DNA of 64,000 nucleotides from Xanthomonas sacchari (GTDB lineage: Bacteria; Pseudomonadota; Gammaproteobacteria; Xanthomonadales; Xanthomonadaceae). Shown in pieces: positions 12,260 through 24,813 of the stretch (positions are counted from its first letter, which is position 1; each line of letters opens with the position of its first letter). The position numbers were made by a program, and so were the translations under genes. The stretch spans positions 2,232,001 through 2,296,000 of the forward strand of contig NZ_CP132343.1 of assembly GCF_040529065.1 (NCBI RefSeq), read 5' to 3'. A model generated the notes under the pieces. It was not told where the DNA came from, searched no databases, and saw only the letters and a list, made by a program, of their open reading frames with translations.

Positions 12260-13585
12260 GTGTTTGATCGTTCCCGCCGCGGCGAACACGCACTGCTGAT
12301 CCAGCCCTACGCGGGCGGTCCGTTGGAAGACGATGTGCTGGAGGAGTTCGCCGACCTGGCGCGCTCGGCCGGCGCCAGCATCGCCGCCACCGTCACTGCG
12401 CGCATCGACAAGCCGAGTCCGGCGACGCTGATCGGCAGTGGCAAGCTGGAGGAGGTCAAGGCCGCCGCCGACGCCAGCGGCGCCGACCTGGTCCTGGTCA
12501 ACCACGCGCTCAGCCCCGGCCAGGAGCGCAACCTGGAGAAATACCTGGAGCGGCGGGTGATCGACCGCACCGGGCTGATCCTGGACATCTTCGCCCAGCG
12601 CGCGCGCAGCCACGAAGGCAAGCTGCAGGTCGAGCTGGCCCAGTTGCGGCACATGGCCACGCGGCTGGTGCGCGGCTGGACCCACCTGGAGCGCCAGCGC
12701 GGCGGTTCGATCGGCCTGCGCGGCCCTGGCGAAACCCAGCTGGAAACCGACCGCCGCCTGCTGCAGAAGCGGGTGGAGCAGTTGCAGAAGCGGCTGGAGA
12801 AGGTCGAGGTGCAGCACACCCAGATGCGCCGCGCGCGGGTGCGCAGCGAGCTGCCGCGGATCGCGGTGGTGGGCTACACCAATGCCGGCAAGTCGACCCT
12901 GTTCAACGCCCTGACCGGTGCCGAGGCCTACGCTGCCGACCAGTTGTTCGCGACCCTGGACCCGACCGTTCGGCGCATCGCGTTGCCCGGCGGCAACGCC
13001 ATGCTGGCCGATACCGTCGGCTTCGTGCGCAACCTGCCGCACGAACTGGTCGCGGCGTTCCGCTCGACCCTGTCCGAGGCGCGCGAGGCCGACCTGCTGC
13101 TGCACGTGGTCGACGCCGCCGATCCACTGCGCGAGGAACGCATCGCCCAGGTTGACGAGGTGCTGCACGCGGTCGGCGCCGGCGAACTGCCGCAGTTGCT
13201 GGTGTTCAACAAGATCGACCGCATCGACGGCGCCGAGGTGCGTCACGATGCGCAGGACGGCGTGCCGGACACGGCGCGGCGCGAGCGGGTGTGGATCTCC
13301 GCGCGCGACGGCCGCGGCCTGGACCTGCTGCAGCACGTGCTCGGCCAGCGCCTGGGCCTGCGCCACGTGCAGGGCAGCCTGCGCCTGCCGCCGAGCGCCG
13401 GGCGCCTGCGCTCGCAACTGCACCAATTGCAGGTGATCCGCAGCGAGCAGGCCGACGAGGACGGCTGGCTGCTGCAGGTGGACATCCCGATTACCGAGGC
13501 CGAGCGCCTGGCCGCCGCGGCCGACGGCGCGCCGATCCGCGCGCTGCTGCCGCCGCGCGAGCAGGAGGAGTGGCAACAGCGCTGA
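12260..13585 (+). CDS. hflX: Ribosome-rescue GTPase HflX
   Basis: A 441-residue protein with an N-terminal HflX nucleotide-binding domain, a coiled linker (ETDRRLLQKRVEQLQKRLEK, near residue 160) and a G domain with G1 GYTNAGKST (near residue 204), the ATLDPTVR switch, DTVGFV and NKID. HflX splits stalled ribosomes after heat stress. The start is a GTG at 12260 with GGAG nine bases upstream. It is the last gene of the folP-miaA-hfq-hflX run; 159 bp separate it from pncC. Confidence 0.95.
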   Translation: MFDRSRRGEHALLIQPYAGGPLEDDVLEEFADLARSAGASIAATVTARIDKPSPATLIGSGKLEEVKAAADASGADLVLVNHALSPGQERNLEKYLERRVIDRTGLILDIFAQRARSHEGKLQVELAQLRHMATRLVRGWTHLERQRGGSIGLRGPGETQLETDRRLLQKRVEQLQKRLEKVEVQHTQMRRARVRSELPRIAVVGYTNAGKSTLFNALTGAEAYAADQLFATLDPTVRRIALPGGNAMLADTVGFVRNLPHELVAAFRSTLSEAREADLLLHVVDAADPLREERIAQVDEVLHAVGAGELPQLLVFNKIDRIDGAEVRHDAQDGVPDTARRERVWISARDGRGLDLLQHVLGQRLGLRHVQGSLRLPPSAGRLRSQLHQLQVIRSEQADEDGWLLQVDIPITEAERLAAAADGAPIRALLPPREQEEWQQR

Positions 13586-13744
13586 GCGGCGCGTCGGCGT
13601 CGTGCGGTCGATGCCGATTGGCGGGCCGGCGTGGCGGCGGGACATGCGCCGCGTTGGCTGACGGCCGGCCATCGCGCTGCGCGCGCAGGCGCGACAGCCA
13701 CGGCGAATTGGGCTACAAAGCGCACTGGTTTCCCGAGCTGTGCC

Positions 13745-14239
13745 ATGACGCTTCCCACCGATTCGGAGTTGTTGCAACAGGCCACCGCGCTCAGCGATCG
13801 CTTGCGCACCGCGCGCGAGCGCCTGGTCACCGCCGAAAGCTGCAGCGGCGGCTGGATCGCCAAGGTGATGACCGACGTCGCCGGGTCCTCGGCCTGGTTC
13901 GACTGCGGCATCGTCGCCTACAGCTACGAGGCCAAGCAGGCGCTGCTGGGCGTGCGCCCGCAGACGCTCGAGCATCACGGCGCGGTCAGCCGCGAGACGG
14001 TGATCGAAATGGTGTCCGGCGCGCTGGTCAATTCCGGCGCCAGCGTCGCGGTCGCGGTGACCGGCATCGCCGGCCCCGGCGGCGGCTCGGCGGACAAGCC
14101 GGTCGGCAGCGTCTGGCTGGGCTGGAAGCGCCGCGGCGGCTATGCCAGCGCGCAGTTGTTCCAGTTCCCGGGCGACCGCGATGCCGTGCGCCGGCAGACC
14201 GTGGCGGCGGCCCTGCGCGGTCTGGACGCGCTGTTGTGA
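13745..14239 (+). CDS. pncC: Nicotinamide-nucleotide amidase (CinA C-terminal domain)
   Basis: A 164-residue stand-alone CinA C-terminal domain with LVTAESCSGGWIAKVMTD (near residue 28, catalytic Ser and the Thr-Ala-Glu loop) and VAVTGIAGPGGG (near residue 100). The enzyme deamidates nicotinamide mononucleotide in NAD recycling. The N-terminal molybdopterin-like half of long CinA proteins is absent, as in E. coli PncC. The ATG at 13745 fits the family start; the frame upstream is non-coding. The position upstream of lexA-recA is typical of xanthomonads. Confidence 0.9.
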   Translation: MTLPTDSELLQQATALSDRLRTARERLVTAESCSGGWIAKVMTDVAGSSAWFDCGIVAYSYEAKQALLGVRPQTLEHHGAVSRETVIEMVSGALVNSGASVAVAVTGIAGPGGGSADKPVGSVWLGWKRRGGYASAQLFQFPGDRDAVRRQTVAAALRGLDALL

Positions 14240-14273
14240 GCGTGGCCGCGCGCCTGCGTCGAGGATGAGTGCG

Positions 14274-15950
14274 ATGTGGGAGGCGCTGAGCACCGTCCGC
14301 GACCTGGGACGCCTGCAGGAAATCGCCTCGGTGCTGATCCGCTACGGGTTCGGCGACGTGGTCCGGCGCATCGGCATGGCCGACGTGCTGGAACGCGCCG
14401 GGCGCCTGTTGCACTGGCACAACGCCGAGGAACTGCTGCGGATGTCGGCGCCGCAGCGGGTGCGGCGCGCCCTGCAGGACCTCGGCCCGACCTTCGTCAA
14501 GCTCGGACAGGTGCTGGCCACGCGCGTGGACCTGCTGCCGCCCGAGTGGATCGACGAACTGGGCGAATTGCAGAACGCCGCGCCGGCGCTGGACTACCCG
14601 CAGATCCTGCCGCAACTGATCGAGGGGCTCGGCGAGGCGCCGACGGCGATCTTCGCCGAAGTCGAGGAAATTCCACTGGCCGCCGCCTCGCTGGCGCAGA
14701 CCCACCGCGCCTGGCTGCACGACGGCACCGCGGTGGTGATCAAGGTGCGCCGCCCCGGCATCCGCGAGGTGATCGAGGCGGATCTGCGACTGCTGGCGCG
14801 GCTGGCCGAGATCGTCGAAGCGCGCGCGCCGGACCTGAAACGCTACCACCCGGCCGCCGTGGTGCAGCAATTCACCCTGTCGCTGCGCCGCGAGCTGGAT
14901 TTCGCCGGCGAATGCCGCAACGCCGAGCGCATCGCGGCCAACTTCCAGGGACACGACGAGATCGTGATCCCGCGGGTGCACTGGCAGTGGACCTGCGAGA
15001 CCCTGAACGTGCAGGACTTCGTCGATGGCATCGGCGGCCGCGACCTGGCCGCGGTCGACGCCGCCGGCCTGGACCGTCGCCAACTGGCGCGCACCGGCGC
15101 CGACATCGTGCTGAAGATGGTGCTGGAGGACGGCTGTTTCCACGCCGATCCGCATCCGGGCAACATCTTCTACCTGCCCGGCGAGCGCATCGCGGTGATC
15201 GACTTCGGCATGGTCGGGCGCATTTCCGAACAGCGCCGCTACCAAGTCGTGCAACTGCTGCACGGGCTGGTCACGCAGGACGCCGAGGCGGTGGCCGACA
15301 TCCTGCTGGAGTGGACCGACGGCGAGGTCGAAGTCGACGAGGCGCGCCTGCACCTGGAAATCGCCGCCTTCGTCGACCAGTACCGCGGCGTGCCGCTGAA
15401 GGACCTGCGGGTGGGCGCGATGCTCGGCGACGTCACCGCGCTGCTGCGCCAGCACGCGCTGGCCTTGCCGGCCGACCTGGCGCTGATGATCAAGACCTTC
15501 CTGACCCTGGAAGGCGTCGGGCGCCAGCTCGATCCGGACTTCGACATGGCCGGCGCCGCCGCCCCGTACCTGGAGCGGGTGATGCTGCAGCGGTTCGCGC
15601 CGCGGGCGATGGCCCGGCGCGGCCGTCGCACCGTGCTGGGCGCGCTGGAACTGCTCGGCGACCTGCCGCGCGATACGCGCCGGCTGCTGCAGGCGGCGCG
15701 GCGCGGGCGCCTGCAGTTGAACGTGGAGACCGGCTCGCTGAAGGGCTTCGGCGACCAGGTCAACCGCGCCGCCAACCGTCTGACCATGGGTATCGTCACC
15801 GCCGCGCTGATCATCGGCTCTTCGATCGTGATGAACAGCGTCGGCGGGATTTCCAGCCGCTGGCTGCTGGCGATCGGCGTCTGTGGCTTCGTCGGCGCGG
15901 CGCTGTCGGGGGTGTGGATCCTGTTCTCGATCTGGCGCAGCGGGCGCTGA
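14274..15950 (+). CDS. ubiB: UbiB/AarF-type ABC1 kinase-like protein
   Basis: A 558-residue protein. The ABC1 signature KLGQVLATR (the KxGQ motif, near residue 80), the AAASLAQTH alanine-rich loop (near residue 140), VIKVRRPG, HADPHPGN (near residue 289) and VIDFGMVG are all present; two hydrophobic segments close the protein (about residues 510-550). UbiB-type ATPases support ubiquinone synthesis at the inner membrane. GAGG at 14261-14264 has good spacing for the ATG at 14274; another ATG lies at 14265. It sits between pncC and lexA, an insertion in the usual cinA-lexA order. Confidence 0.9.
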   Translation: MWEALSTVRDLGRLQEIASVLIRYGFGDVVRRIGMADVLERAGRLLHWHNAEELLRMSAPQRVRRALQDLGPTFVKLGQVLATRVDLLPPEWIDELGELQNAAPALDYPQILPQLIEGLGEAPTAIFAEVEEIPLAAASLAQTHRAWLHDGTAVVIKVRRPGIREVIEADLRLLARLAEIVEARAPDLKRYHPAAVVQQFTLSLRRELDFAGECRNAERIAANFQGHDEIVIPRVHWQWTCETLNVQDFVDGIGGRDLAAVDAAGLDRRQLARTGADIVLKMVLEDGCFHADPHPGNIFYLPGERIAVIDFGMVGRISEQRRYQVVQLLHGLVTQDAEAVADILLEWTDGEVEVDEARLHLEIAAFVDQYRGVPLKDLRVGAMLGDVTALLRQHALALPADLALMIKTFLTLEGVGRQLDPDFDMAGAAAPYLERVMLQRFAPRAMARRGRRTVLGALELLGDLPRDTRRLLQAARRGRLQLNVETGSLKGFGDQVNRAANRLTMGIVTAALIIGSSIVMNSVGGISSRWLLAIGVCGFVGAALSGVWILFSIWRSGR

Positions 15951-16051
15951 GGGCCGCGCACGCTCTCGGGCACGGTCCGCCGGAAGGTGGAGCGGCTGGT
16001 CCGCAGGCACCACCTCGCTTCATCGGCGTGTCGGCGCGCACGCAATCCCTT

Positions 16052-16074
16052 GTGGGAGGGGCTTCAGCCCCGAC
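16052..16074. repeat. Half REP element, GGGG variant
   Basis: A single arm containing the palindrome GGGGCTTCAGCCCC, related to the REP arms at 1016 and 5041 but with GGGG/CCCC in place of GCGG/CCGC. No facing arm is seen within 150 bp. It lies in the 334-bp gap between ubiB and lexA, which otherwise holds only the LexA operator. Confidence 0.7.
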
Positions 16075-16263
16075 GCGATGCACTCGAATCCCTCGGCACA
16101 CATCGCTCTGACGCGACGCAGGGTCCCAAAAGGCCACAAGAATCAGCAGCCGCGCACTCGCTGATGAAGGCATCGCAGGGCTGTCGGCGGAGTGGCCGCT
16201 ACTACCGACCAGTGAAGTGCGCCGGCACTCCGGAATGCACACGCCAGTTGCTCACCGGTCGAT

Positions 16264-16282
16264 TTAGTAGTATTACTACTAA
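16264..16282. promoter_or_regulatory. LexA operator (SOS box) of lexA
   Basis: The 19-base sequence TTAGTAGTATTACTACTAA is a perfect palindrome centred on 16273 and matches the LexA-binding consensus of xanthomonads (TTAG-N6-TACTA type). It ends two bases before the lexA start codon, so bound LexA would block its own gene directly. No second copy of this sequence is seen in front of recA. Confidence 0.93.
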
Positions 16283-16284
16283 CC

Positions 16285-16920
16285 ATGGACCTGACCGAAA
16301 CCCAGCAGGCGATCCTCGACCTGATCGCCGAGCGCATCGAACACGATGGCGTGCCGCCGTCGCAGACCGAGATCGCCCGCGCCCTCGGCTTCAAAGGCGT
16401 ACGCGCGGCCCAGTACCACCTGGAAGCGCTGGAACAGGCCGGCGCGATCCGCCGCGTGCCCGGGCAGGCACGAGGCATCCGCCTGCTCGGCGGCGCCGCG
16501 GCCCCGGCCCCCGCGCCGCAGGTGGACAGCGCCGACGTGCTGCGCCTGCCGGTGCTCGGGCGCGTCGCGGCCGGCCTGCCGATCGGCGCGGACATCGGTT
16601 CCGACGACTTCGTGGTGCTGGACCGGGTGTTCTTCTCGCCGGCCCCGGACTACCTGCTGAAGGTGCAGGGCGACTCCATGCGCGACGAAGGCATCTTCGA
16701 TGGCGACCTGATCGGCGTGCACCGCACCCGCGACGCCCGCTCCGGGCAGATCGTGGTGGCGCGCATCGACGAGGAGATCACGGTCAAGCTGCTGAAGATC
16801 GGCAAGGACCGCATCCGCCTGCTGCCGCGCAACCCGGACTATGCGCCGATCGAGGTGCTGCCGGATCAGGAGTTCGCCATCGAAGGCCTGTACTGCGGCC
16901 TGCTGCGCCCCAACCGCTGA
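16285..16920 (+). CDS. lexA: LexA repressor
   Basis: A 211-residue SOS repressor. It has an N-terminal winged helix (residues 1-65), the self-cleavage pair A96-G97 in RVAAGLP, the catalytic serine S131 (GDSM) and lysine K168 (ITVKLL). RecA filaments trigger cleavage. The start at 16285 gives the usual family length. No Shine-Dalgarno sequence fits between the operator and the ATG, so the transcript leader must be short or overlap the operator. It precedes recA by 199 bp. Confidence 0.96.
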   Translation: MDLTETQQAILDLIAERIEHDGVPPSQTEIARALGFKGVRAAQYHLEALEQAGAIRRVPGQARGIRLLGGAAAPAPAPQVDSADVLRLPVLGRVAAGLPIGADIGSDDFVVLDRVFFSPAPDYLLKVQGDSMRDEGIFDGDLIGVHRTRDARSGQIVVARIDEEITVKLLKIGKDRIRLLPRNPDYAPIEVLPDQEFAIEGLYCGLLRPNR

Positions 16921-17119
16921 TGCCGCGCGTGGAGCAGGGCATGCACTACAGCACCGGCCGGACTTTTCCGACCCCGGATATCGCCATTCGCCGCTGCCGT
17001 CGCCCGGTCCGGACGAATTATTTTCATCTCGCCACGCACTGTCTCAGTCCGTGCGATACCAGGCCCTTACATTGACCTCACTCCGCAAATCATCCTCCTC
17101 ACCTTCCAAGGACACCACA

Positions 17120-18157
<1,038 letters not shown>

Positions 18158-18164
18158 TGGTTTT

Positions 18165-18210
18165 CTGCCGGGGGAGCGGTGGAGTCAGTGCCGCTCGTCT
18201 CCCTCGGCAG
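18165..18210 (+). terminator. Hairpin between recA and recX (leaky terminator candidate)
   Basis: Twelve-base arms 18165-18176 and 18199-18210 pair with one mismatch; only TCTTG follows, so termination would be partial. A leaky terminator here is known in E. coli, where it limits recX expression after recA. Confidence 0.65.
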
Positions 18211-18273
18211 TCTTGAGCAAGCCAGGAGGGCGCGCGCCAGGGACGGTGCATTTTGAATGGGGTGGCATGGCCC

Positions 18274-18771
18274 ATGAGCGACGAACAGGCACACGAAGAA
18301 CCACCACGTCGGCGTCGTCGGCAACCGGAGCAGACCCCGCTGCAGAAGGCGCTGGGCCTGTTGGTACGGCGCGAGCATTCGCGCAAGGAGCTGACCCGCA
18401 AGCTGCGTGCTCGGGGCGTGGAAGCCGAGGCCGCTGCGGAAGCGGTAGAGCGGCTGAGCGGCGAGGGCTGGCAGGACGATGGCCGCTTCGCCGAACTGCT
18501 GGTGCGCAGCCGCGCCGGGGCAGGGTATGGCCCGCTGCACATCCGTGCCGAGCTTGGCACCCACGGCCTGGACAGCGAGGCCATCGCTGCCGCGATGGGC
18601 GCTTTCGAAGGCGACTGGACGGAGAACGCCCGCGACCTGGTCCGGCGTCGCTTCGGCGCCACCGGGGCGATGGACCTGCCGCAGCAGCGCAAGGCCGCCG
18701 ATCTGCTGGCGCGGCGCGGTTTCGATGGCGACAGCATCCGCGCCGCGGTGCGCGACGCTGCGGAGGACTGA
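18274..18771 (+). CDS. recX: RecA regulator RecX
   Basis: A 165-residue protein made of RecX helical repeats: [20 protein letters not shown] (residues about 30-50), then [16 protein letters not shown] and [15 protein letters not shown]. RecX caps and limits RecA filaments. I chose the ATG at 18274 (MSDEQAHEE), preceded by a GGGGTGG; an in-frame ATG at 18253 would add seven residues. The N-terminus is unusually rich in Arg (PPRRRRRQ). It is transcribed with recA through the hairpin at 18165-18210. Confidence 0.93.
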   Translation: MSDEQAHEEPPRRRRRQPEQTPLQKALGLLVRREHSRKELTRKLRARGVEAEAAAEAVERLSGEGWQDDGRFAELLVRSRAGAGYGPLHIRAELGTHGLDSEAIAAAMGAFEGDWTENARDLVRRRFGATGAMDLPQQRKAADLLARRGFDGDSIRAAVRDAAED

Positions 18772-18876
18772 GCGGGCCGGGCCTGCTACCCTTGGCGAGT
18801 TGTCTTGTCCGGTTTCCGTGGCGCCCTCATCTAGAGGGAGCGCCAGGACGCCCGTCCGCTCGTCTATAGCCAGCCC

Positions 18877-21528
<2,652 letters not shown>

Positions 21529-21537
21529 ACACTCCAA

Positions 21538-21566
21538 GCCGCGCGCCTTGCTGGCAAGGCGCGGCT
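21538..21566. terminator. Strong hairpin between alaS and csrA
   Basis: GCCGCGCGCCTTG and CAAGGCGCGGC pair almost fully around a short loop. Only TT follows the stem, so it is a weak intrinsic terminator or an mRNA end-protecting hairpin. Confidence 0.55.
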
Positions 21567-21664
21567 TCCCGTAACATCACCCCTCTTTTCACCTTTCATT
21601 TGGGCGTCCCGCAGTGCGGGCGCCGTGCCGGTGAGACCCACCGGCTCCCTGGAGAATTTTAAAC

Positions 21665-21877
21665 ATGTTGATCCTGACTCGCCGGGTAGGCGAAACCTTG
21701 ATGATCGGCGATTCGGTCACCGTGACGGTGCTTGGGGTCAAGGGCAATCAAGTGCGTATCGGCATCACCGCGCCGAAGGACGTCGCGGTGCATCGCGAAG
21801 AGATCTACCAGCGCATCCAGCGCGGCGACGAGCCGAACTCCCACGGCGGCGGTCACGGCGATCAATCTGCCGATTGA
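21665..21877 (+). CDS. csrA: Carbon storage regulator CsrA
   Basis: A 70-residue protein starting [16 protein letters not shown], the invariant start of CsrA/RsmA, with the RNA-binding [19 protein letters not shown] in the second half and a short His/Gly-rich tail. CsrA dimers bind GGA motifs in mRNA leaders and control virulence, motility and storage genes in Xanthomonas. A GGAG at 21650-21653 supports the start. Confidence 0.97.
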   Translation: MLILTRRVGETLMIGDSVTVTVLGVKGNQVRIGITAPKDVAVHREEIYQRIQRGDEPNSHGGGHGDQSAD

Positions 21878-21958
21878 TGCGTCGAAAGGGTTTACCTGGG
21901 ACCCCACAACCCGGTATTCTTCGCGCCCGGTCGCGGAATATCCGCAGCGCAGAAATCC

Positions 21959-22051
21959 GGAGTGATGCCCGAGTGGCTGAAGGGGCTCCCCTGCTAAGGG
22001 AGTATAGGGTCAAAAGCTCTATCGAGGGTTCGAATCCCTCTCACTCCGCCA
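21959..22051 (+). tRNA. tRNA-Ser (anticodon GCT)
   Basis: A 93-base type II tRNA with encoded CCA. The acceptor GGAGTGA pairs with TCACTCC, the anticodon loop is CTGCTAA (anticodon GCT, codons AGC/AGU), a long variable arm follows and the T arm is GAGGG-TTCGAAT-CCCTC. The 3' end is the integration site of the downstream island. Confidence 0.97.
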
Positions 22052-22207
22052 GTGTCAAGGAAACGCCCGCAAATCAACGATTTGTGGGCGTTTTTCTTTT
22101 TCGCCACCTTGGACACTCGCTTGGACACTTCCATGCGAGTAGCGCACTACCTCACGCGCGGCGAGACCGGCCGCTACTACGTTCGTTTGCGCGTTCCTGC
22201 TGACCTG
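22035..22207 (+). repeat. Left copy of the att-integrase direct repeat (attL)
   Basis: From T22035 in the tRNA T arm to 22207 the sequence recurs at 49372-49544 with about seven mismatches in 173 bases. It covers the last 17 tRNA bases, the tRNA terminator and the first 25 codons of the integrase. The tRNA part (TCCCTCTCACTCCGCCA) is the probable crossover region. Confidence 0.9.
22061..22105 (+). terminator. Terminator of tRNA-Ser
   Basis: AAACGCCCGCAAATC pairs with GATTTGTGGGCGTTT (one wobble) and is followed by TTCTTTTT. The right att copy (from 49398) carries the same hairpin with perfect pairing. It lies inside the longest integrase frame, which argues for the later integrase start. Confidence 0.92.
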
Positions 22208-23587
22208 CAGGCACGCTTCGGGCGCAAGGTCATCAAGCGCAGTGCCGGCACGACGTGCGATCGCGCCGCGCTTGGCTACGCGTTGCTGTTGCAGCAACGC
22301 TATGCTCAAGCCTTCGCAGCCATCAGGAACGGCAGCATGGGGAAGGAGCTGGAAGAGCTCTTGAAGAGCCTGGAGGGTAAGTCGTCGCTTGAGCTGATCC
22401 TCAAGGACGTGAAGCTGCCGGGCGGCGCTTCGTTCGGCCAGGTGGAGATCAACGACCAGAACGACTTGTCGTTGTTCCAGAAGCTCGCGGCGCAGCACGC
22501 GATGCCTGCGCCGTCGTCGACACCGTTTCCTCCGCGCCGAGTCGTCAAGCCCATCAGCGAACCGCGTCCGGTGGGGCTGACCCTCGCGGCTGCGCGAGAC
22601 AAGTATTTGGTCAGCATCCAGGGCAAGAACACCGCCAAGACCATCGTCCAGAAGACCCGTGCGTTGAAAGACCTGGAAGCGTTCGTGGTGAGCCAGCGGA
22701 AGGGCAAAGGCAGACAGTCGGTGATGTTGAAGGAGCTGACGCGGACCGACTTCTCAGAGTGGTTCTTGCACGAGACCGCACAGAAGCGCGTCATCACCTA
22801 CATCACCAACCGATTCTCGGCCTGCGCGGACTTCATCAAGTGGGCGCAGACGGCTGGCCAATACCCGCAAGGCGACAACCCGGCGTCGGGGCATGCTTCT
22901 GTGCCCAAGCAGTTGAAGAAGCAGCGGGCGAAGAGCCACGGCTCGCAGGCATTCACCCCCGACCAGGTCAAGCGCATCTTCGACCCGGAGAACTTCAAGC
23001 GGTTGAAGGGCGACGCGGCGCGGTGGCTCCCGCTCATCCTGCTCTACACCGGCGCCCGGTCCAATGAGGTGGCCCGGTTGGAGCTGGAGGATTGCCGGGA
23101 GGAGGACGGCATCCCCATCTTCCACTTCACCTGGATGGGCGAGGACAAGAGCCTCAAGACCGATGCCAGCGATCGGAAGACCCCCGTGCACCCGGACCTC
23201 ATCAAGCTGGGCCTCTGGGAGCGCGTGGCGCGGCTCAAGGCCGCCGGCGAGACGAAGCTCTTCCCCGAGCTCAGCTTCGATGCCAAGAACGGCCCGGCAG
23301 GCCGGACCCAGCACGCGTTTTCACGCTACCTGGTCAAGCTGGGCATCAAGGCGCGGGGCGGTGGCAGGGTGGGGCACCACAGCTTCCGGGATACGGTCAT
23401 CGGCGCGCTGAAGGCCGCTGGGGTCCACCGGGAGATGCGGGAGGAATACACCGGGCACGAGTTGTCGGACCGGCAGGAGCATGCACATGCGTATGAAACG
23501 GAGTTCAGTCCGAGGGCGTTGGCTGCTGCTTGTCATCCGGCAATGGTATGGAGCGTGAGCTTGAGTTCGTTGGAATACCAGCCATAG
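22133..23587 (+). CDS. Tyrosine site-specific integrase of the island
   Basis: A 484-residue tyrosine recombinase. The catalytic residues can be traced: Arg in LLYTGARSNEVARL (near residue 309), His and Arg in HHSFRDTV (near residue 418), His in YTGHEL and the tyrosine in HAHAYE (near residue 455). The N-terminal half has the TRGETGRYYVRLRVPADLQ start common to island integrases of this group. I place the start at 22133; an open frame from 22052 would read through the tRNA terminator. The last residues (SLEYQP) align with an internal point of the second integrase at 33221-34621, so the C-terminus is shorter. Confidence 0.92.
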   Translation: MRVAHYLTRGETGRYYVRLRVPADLQARFGRKVIKRSAGTTCDRAALGYALLLQQRYAQAFAAIRNGSMGKELEELLKSLEGKSSLELILKDVKLPGGASFGQVEINDQNDLSLFQKLAAQHAMPAPSSTPFPPRRVVKPISEPRPVGLTLAAARDKYLVSIQGKNTAKTIVQKTRALKDLEAFVVSQRKGKGRQSVMLKELTRTDFSEWFLHETAQKRVITYITNRFSACADFIKWAQTAGQYPQGDNPASGHASVPKQLKKQRAKSHGSQAFTPDQVKRIFDPENFKRLKGDAARWLPLILLYTGARSNEVARLELEDCREEDGIPIFHFTWMGEDKSLKTDASDRKTPVHPDLIKLGLWERVARLKAAGETKLFPELSFDAKNGPAGRTQHAFSRYLVKLGIKARGGGRVGHHSFRDTVIGALKAAGVHREMREEYTGHELSDRQEHAHAYETEFSPRALAAACHPAMVWSVSLSSLEYQP

Positions 23588-23739
23588 TTATAGTGGTTGG
23601 CAAGGTCTTTACTAGCCGTAGCATGGCTGGTAGTTCGGTTGATAAGATAAGATTTAAAGAGTTGACTCTATTTAAATTTTATGTTATAAAGCATTAGCTA
23701 ATAAATATTTTACAAACATAAAGAATCGGGGTGGTTGTT

Positions 23740-23997
23740 ATGTCCATTAAAAAGGCAGTAAAGAAAGCGACTAAGCCTGGAGGTGGATTTTCTTTCGTGG
23801 TTAAGGCTCAGAAGAAAGTAACGCCAAGCGTCCGTATTTCTCGCACCAGTGATGGCAGGTTTGTTATCGATGGGACGACTCAGGGAAGGCTTGTGAATCA
23901 ACACCCAAAGGTTAAATTGCGGAAGGCTTCGATAAAGCCTTCGCATTTTTCTGAGTCAGACATTTCGGAAATCGTGAAGTCCATGAAGGTTGCATAG
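23740..23997 (+). CDS. Small basic protein of a low-GC cassette, unknown
   Basis: An 85-residue Lys-rich protein starting MSIKKAVKKATKPGGG. Neither a known domain nor a signal peptide is recognised. GGGG at 23727-23730 precedes the ATG. It lies in DNA far richer in A+T than its surroundings (from about 23,590 to 24,660), together with the next gene 30 bp downstream, so the pair probably arrived as one unit. The lysine content and small size would suit a nucleic-acid-binding partner or an antidote, but that is a guess. Confidence 0.6.
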   Translation: MSIKKAVKKATKPGGGFSFVVKAQKKVTPSVRISRTSDGRFVIDGTTQGRLVNQHPKVKLRKASIKPSHFSESDISEIVKSMKVA

Positions 23998-24027
23998 TTC
24001 ATTTTTTGACAAGGGATTGAACTTCAC

Positions 24028-24648
24028 ATGGATGCAAAAAAGGTTTTCTTAAATTGTCCCTTTGATGCTTCCTACAAGCCTATATTTGATTCTATTGTAT
24101 TTGCGATTCACGATTTGGGGTTTGAGGCTCGGCATGCGTTGATTGATAACGCTAATGCCGTTCGCTTATTGCGTATTTCTGCTGAAATTCAGTCTTGCAA
24201 GTATTCGATTCACGATATAAGTCGTGTTGAAAGCGGTGGATCACTCCGGCTGCCTCGTTTCAATATGCCATTTGAAGCAGGGGTGGGATATCTTCTTCAT
24301 GAGACATCTGTAGAGCCGGACAAGCATCACTTTTTACTTTTGGATTCCGAGCCCTATCGGTACCATGCGTCACTAAGTGACGCTGCTGGGCTGGATGCGA
24401 AAGTTCATGACGGTGATCAAAAGAAGGCTATTAATGCAGTTCGCTCTTTTCTAGTGGCTAAAAGTGGCGCGCAAGGCGGCGGGTTTCAAGGTGGGAGCCA
24501 CATTTGGAAGCGCTTCAACCTATTTCAGCAACTCCTTAAATCGACTGCTCGAACTCGAAATATATCACTGCCCGAGCTGAAATCATGGCCATATGTTAAT
24601 GATTTGCAGGCCATGATGGCAGAATGGGTTGGAAATAATCCTCCTTAA
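24028..24648 (+). CDS. Conserved protein with VFLNCPFD start (possible TIR/NDT-like fold)
   Basis: A 206-residue protein starting MDAKKVFLNCPFDASYKP. It continues with a DSIVFAIHDLGFEARHAL helix, an ISAEIQSCKYSIHDISR segment and LPRFNMPFEAGVGYLL. Proteins of this type are common and mostly annotated as hypothetical. The pattern of an N-terminal strand with a short polar loop, then helix, then CxxSIHDISR strand, then NxxFEAG helix resembles the nucleotide-handling Rossmann-like folds of TIR and nucleoside deoxyribosyltransferase proteins (the Glu in FEAG would be the catalytic candidate). Low GC and pairing with the preceding small gene suggest a defence or toxin module. Function not established. 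Confidence 0.6.
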   Translation: MDAKKVFLNCPFDASYKPIFDSIVFAIHDLGFEARHALIDNANAVRLLRISAEIQSCKYSIHDISRVESGGSLRLPRFNMPFEAGVGYLLHETSVEPDKHHFLLLDSEPYRYHASLSDAAGLDAKVHDGDQKKAINAVRSFLVAKSGAQGGGFQGGSHIWKRFNLFQQLLKSTARTRNISLPELKSWPYVNDLQAMMAEWVGNNPP

Positions 24649-24813
24649 CGATTTGTGCGGAAAGTCGTTAAGTGAGCGAGGTTCCTGATTCGGCGCAAAT
24701 AGATTCATCTGATTCCAGCCAAGGTTTGCATGCCCATGGTGGAAGGGCGGTCAATTCACTTAGACTCTTCGCTTCCGGGATAAGACCCATGTTCCTAACA
24801 GGCGATGCGCTGA

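Noticed and set aside
22052-22132. An extended integrase start 81 bp upstream
   Set aside because: This would run through the tRNA terminator; the ATG at 22133 agrees with the integrase family start.
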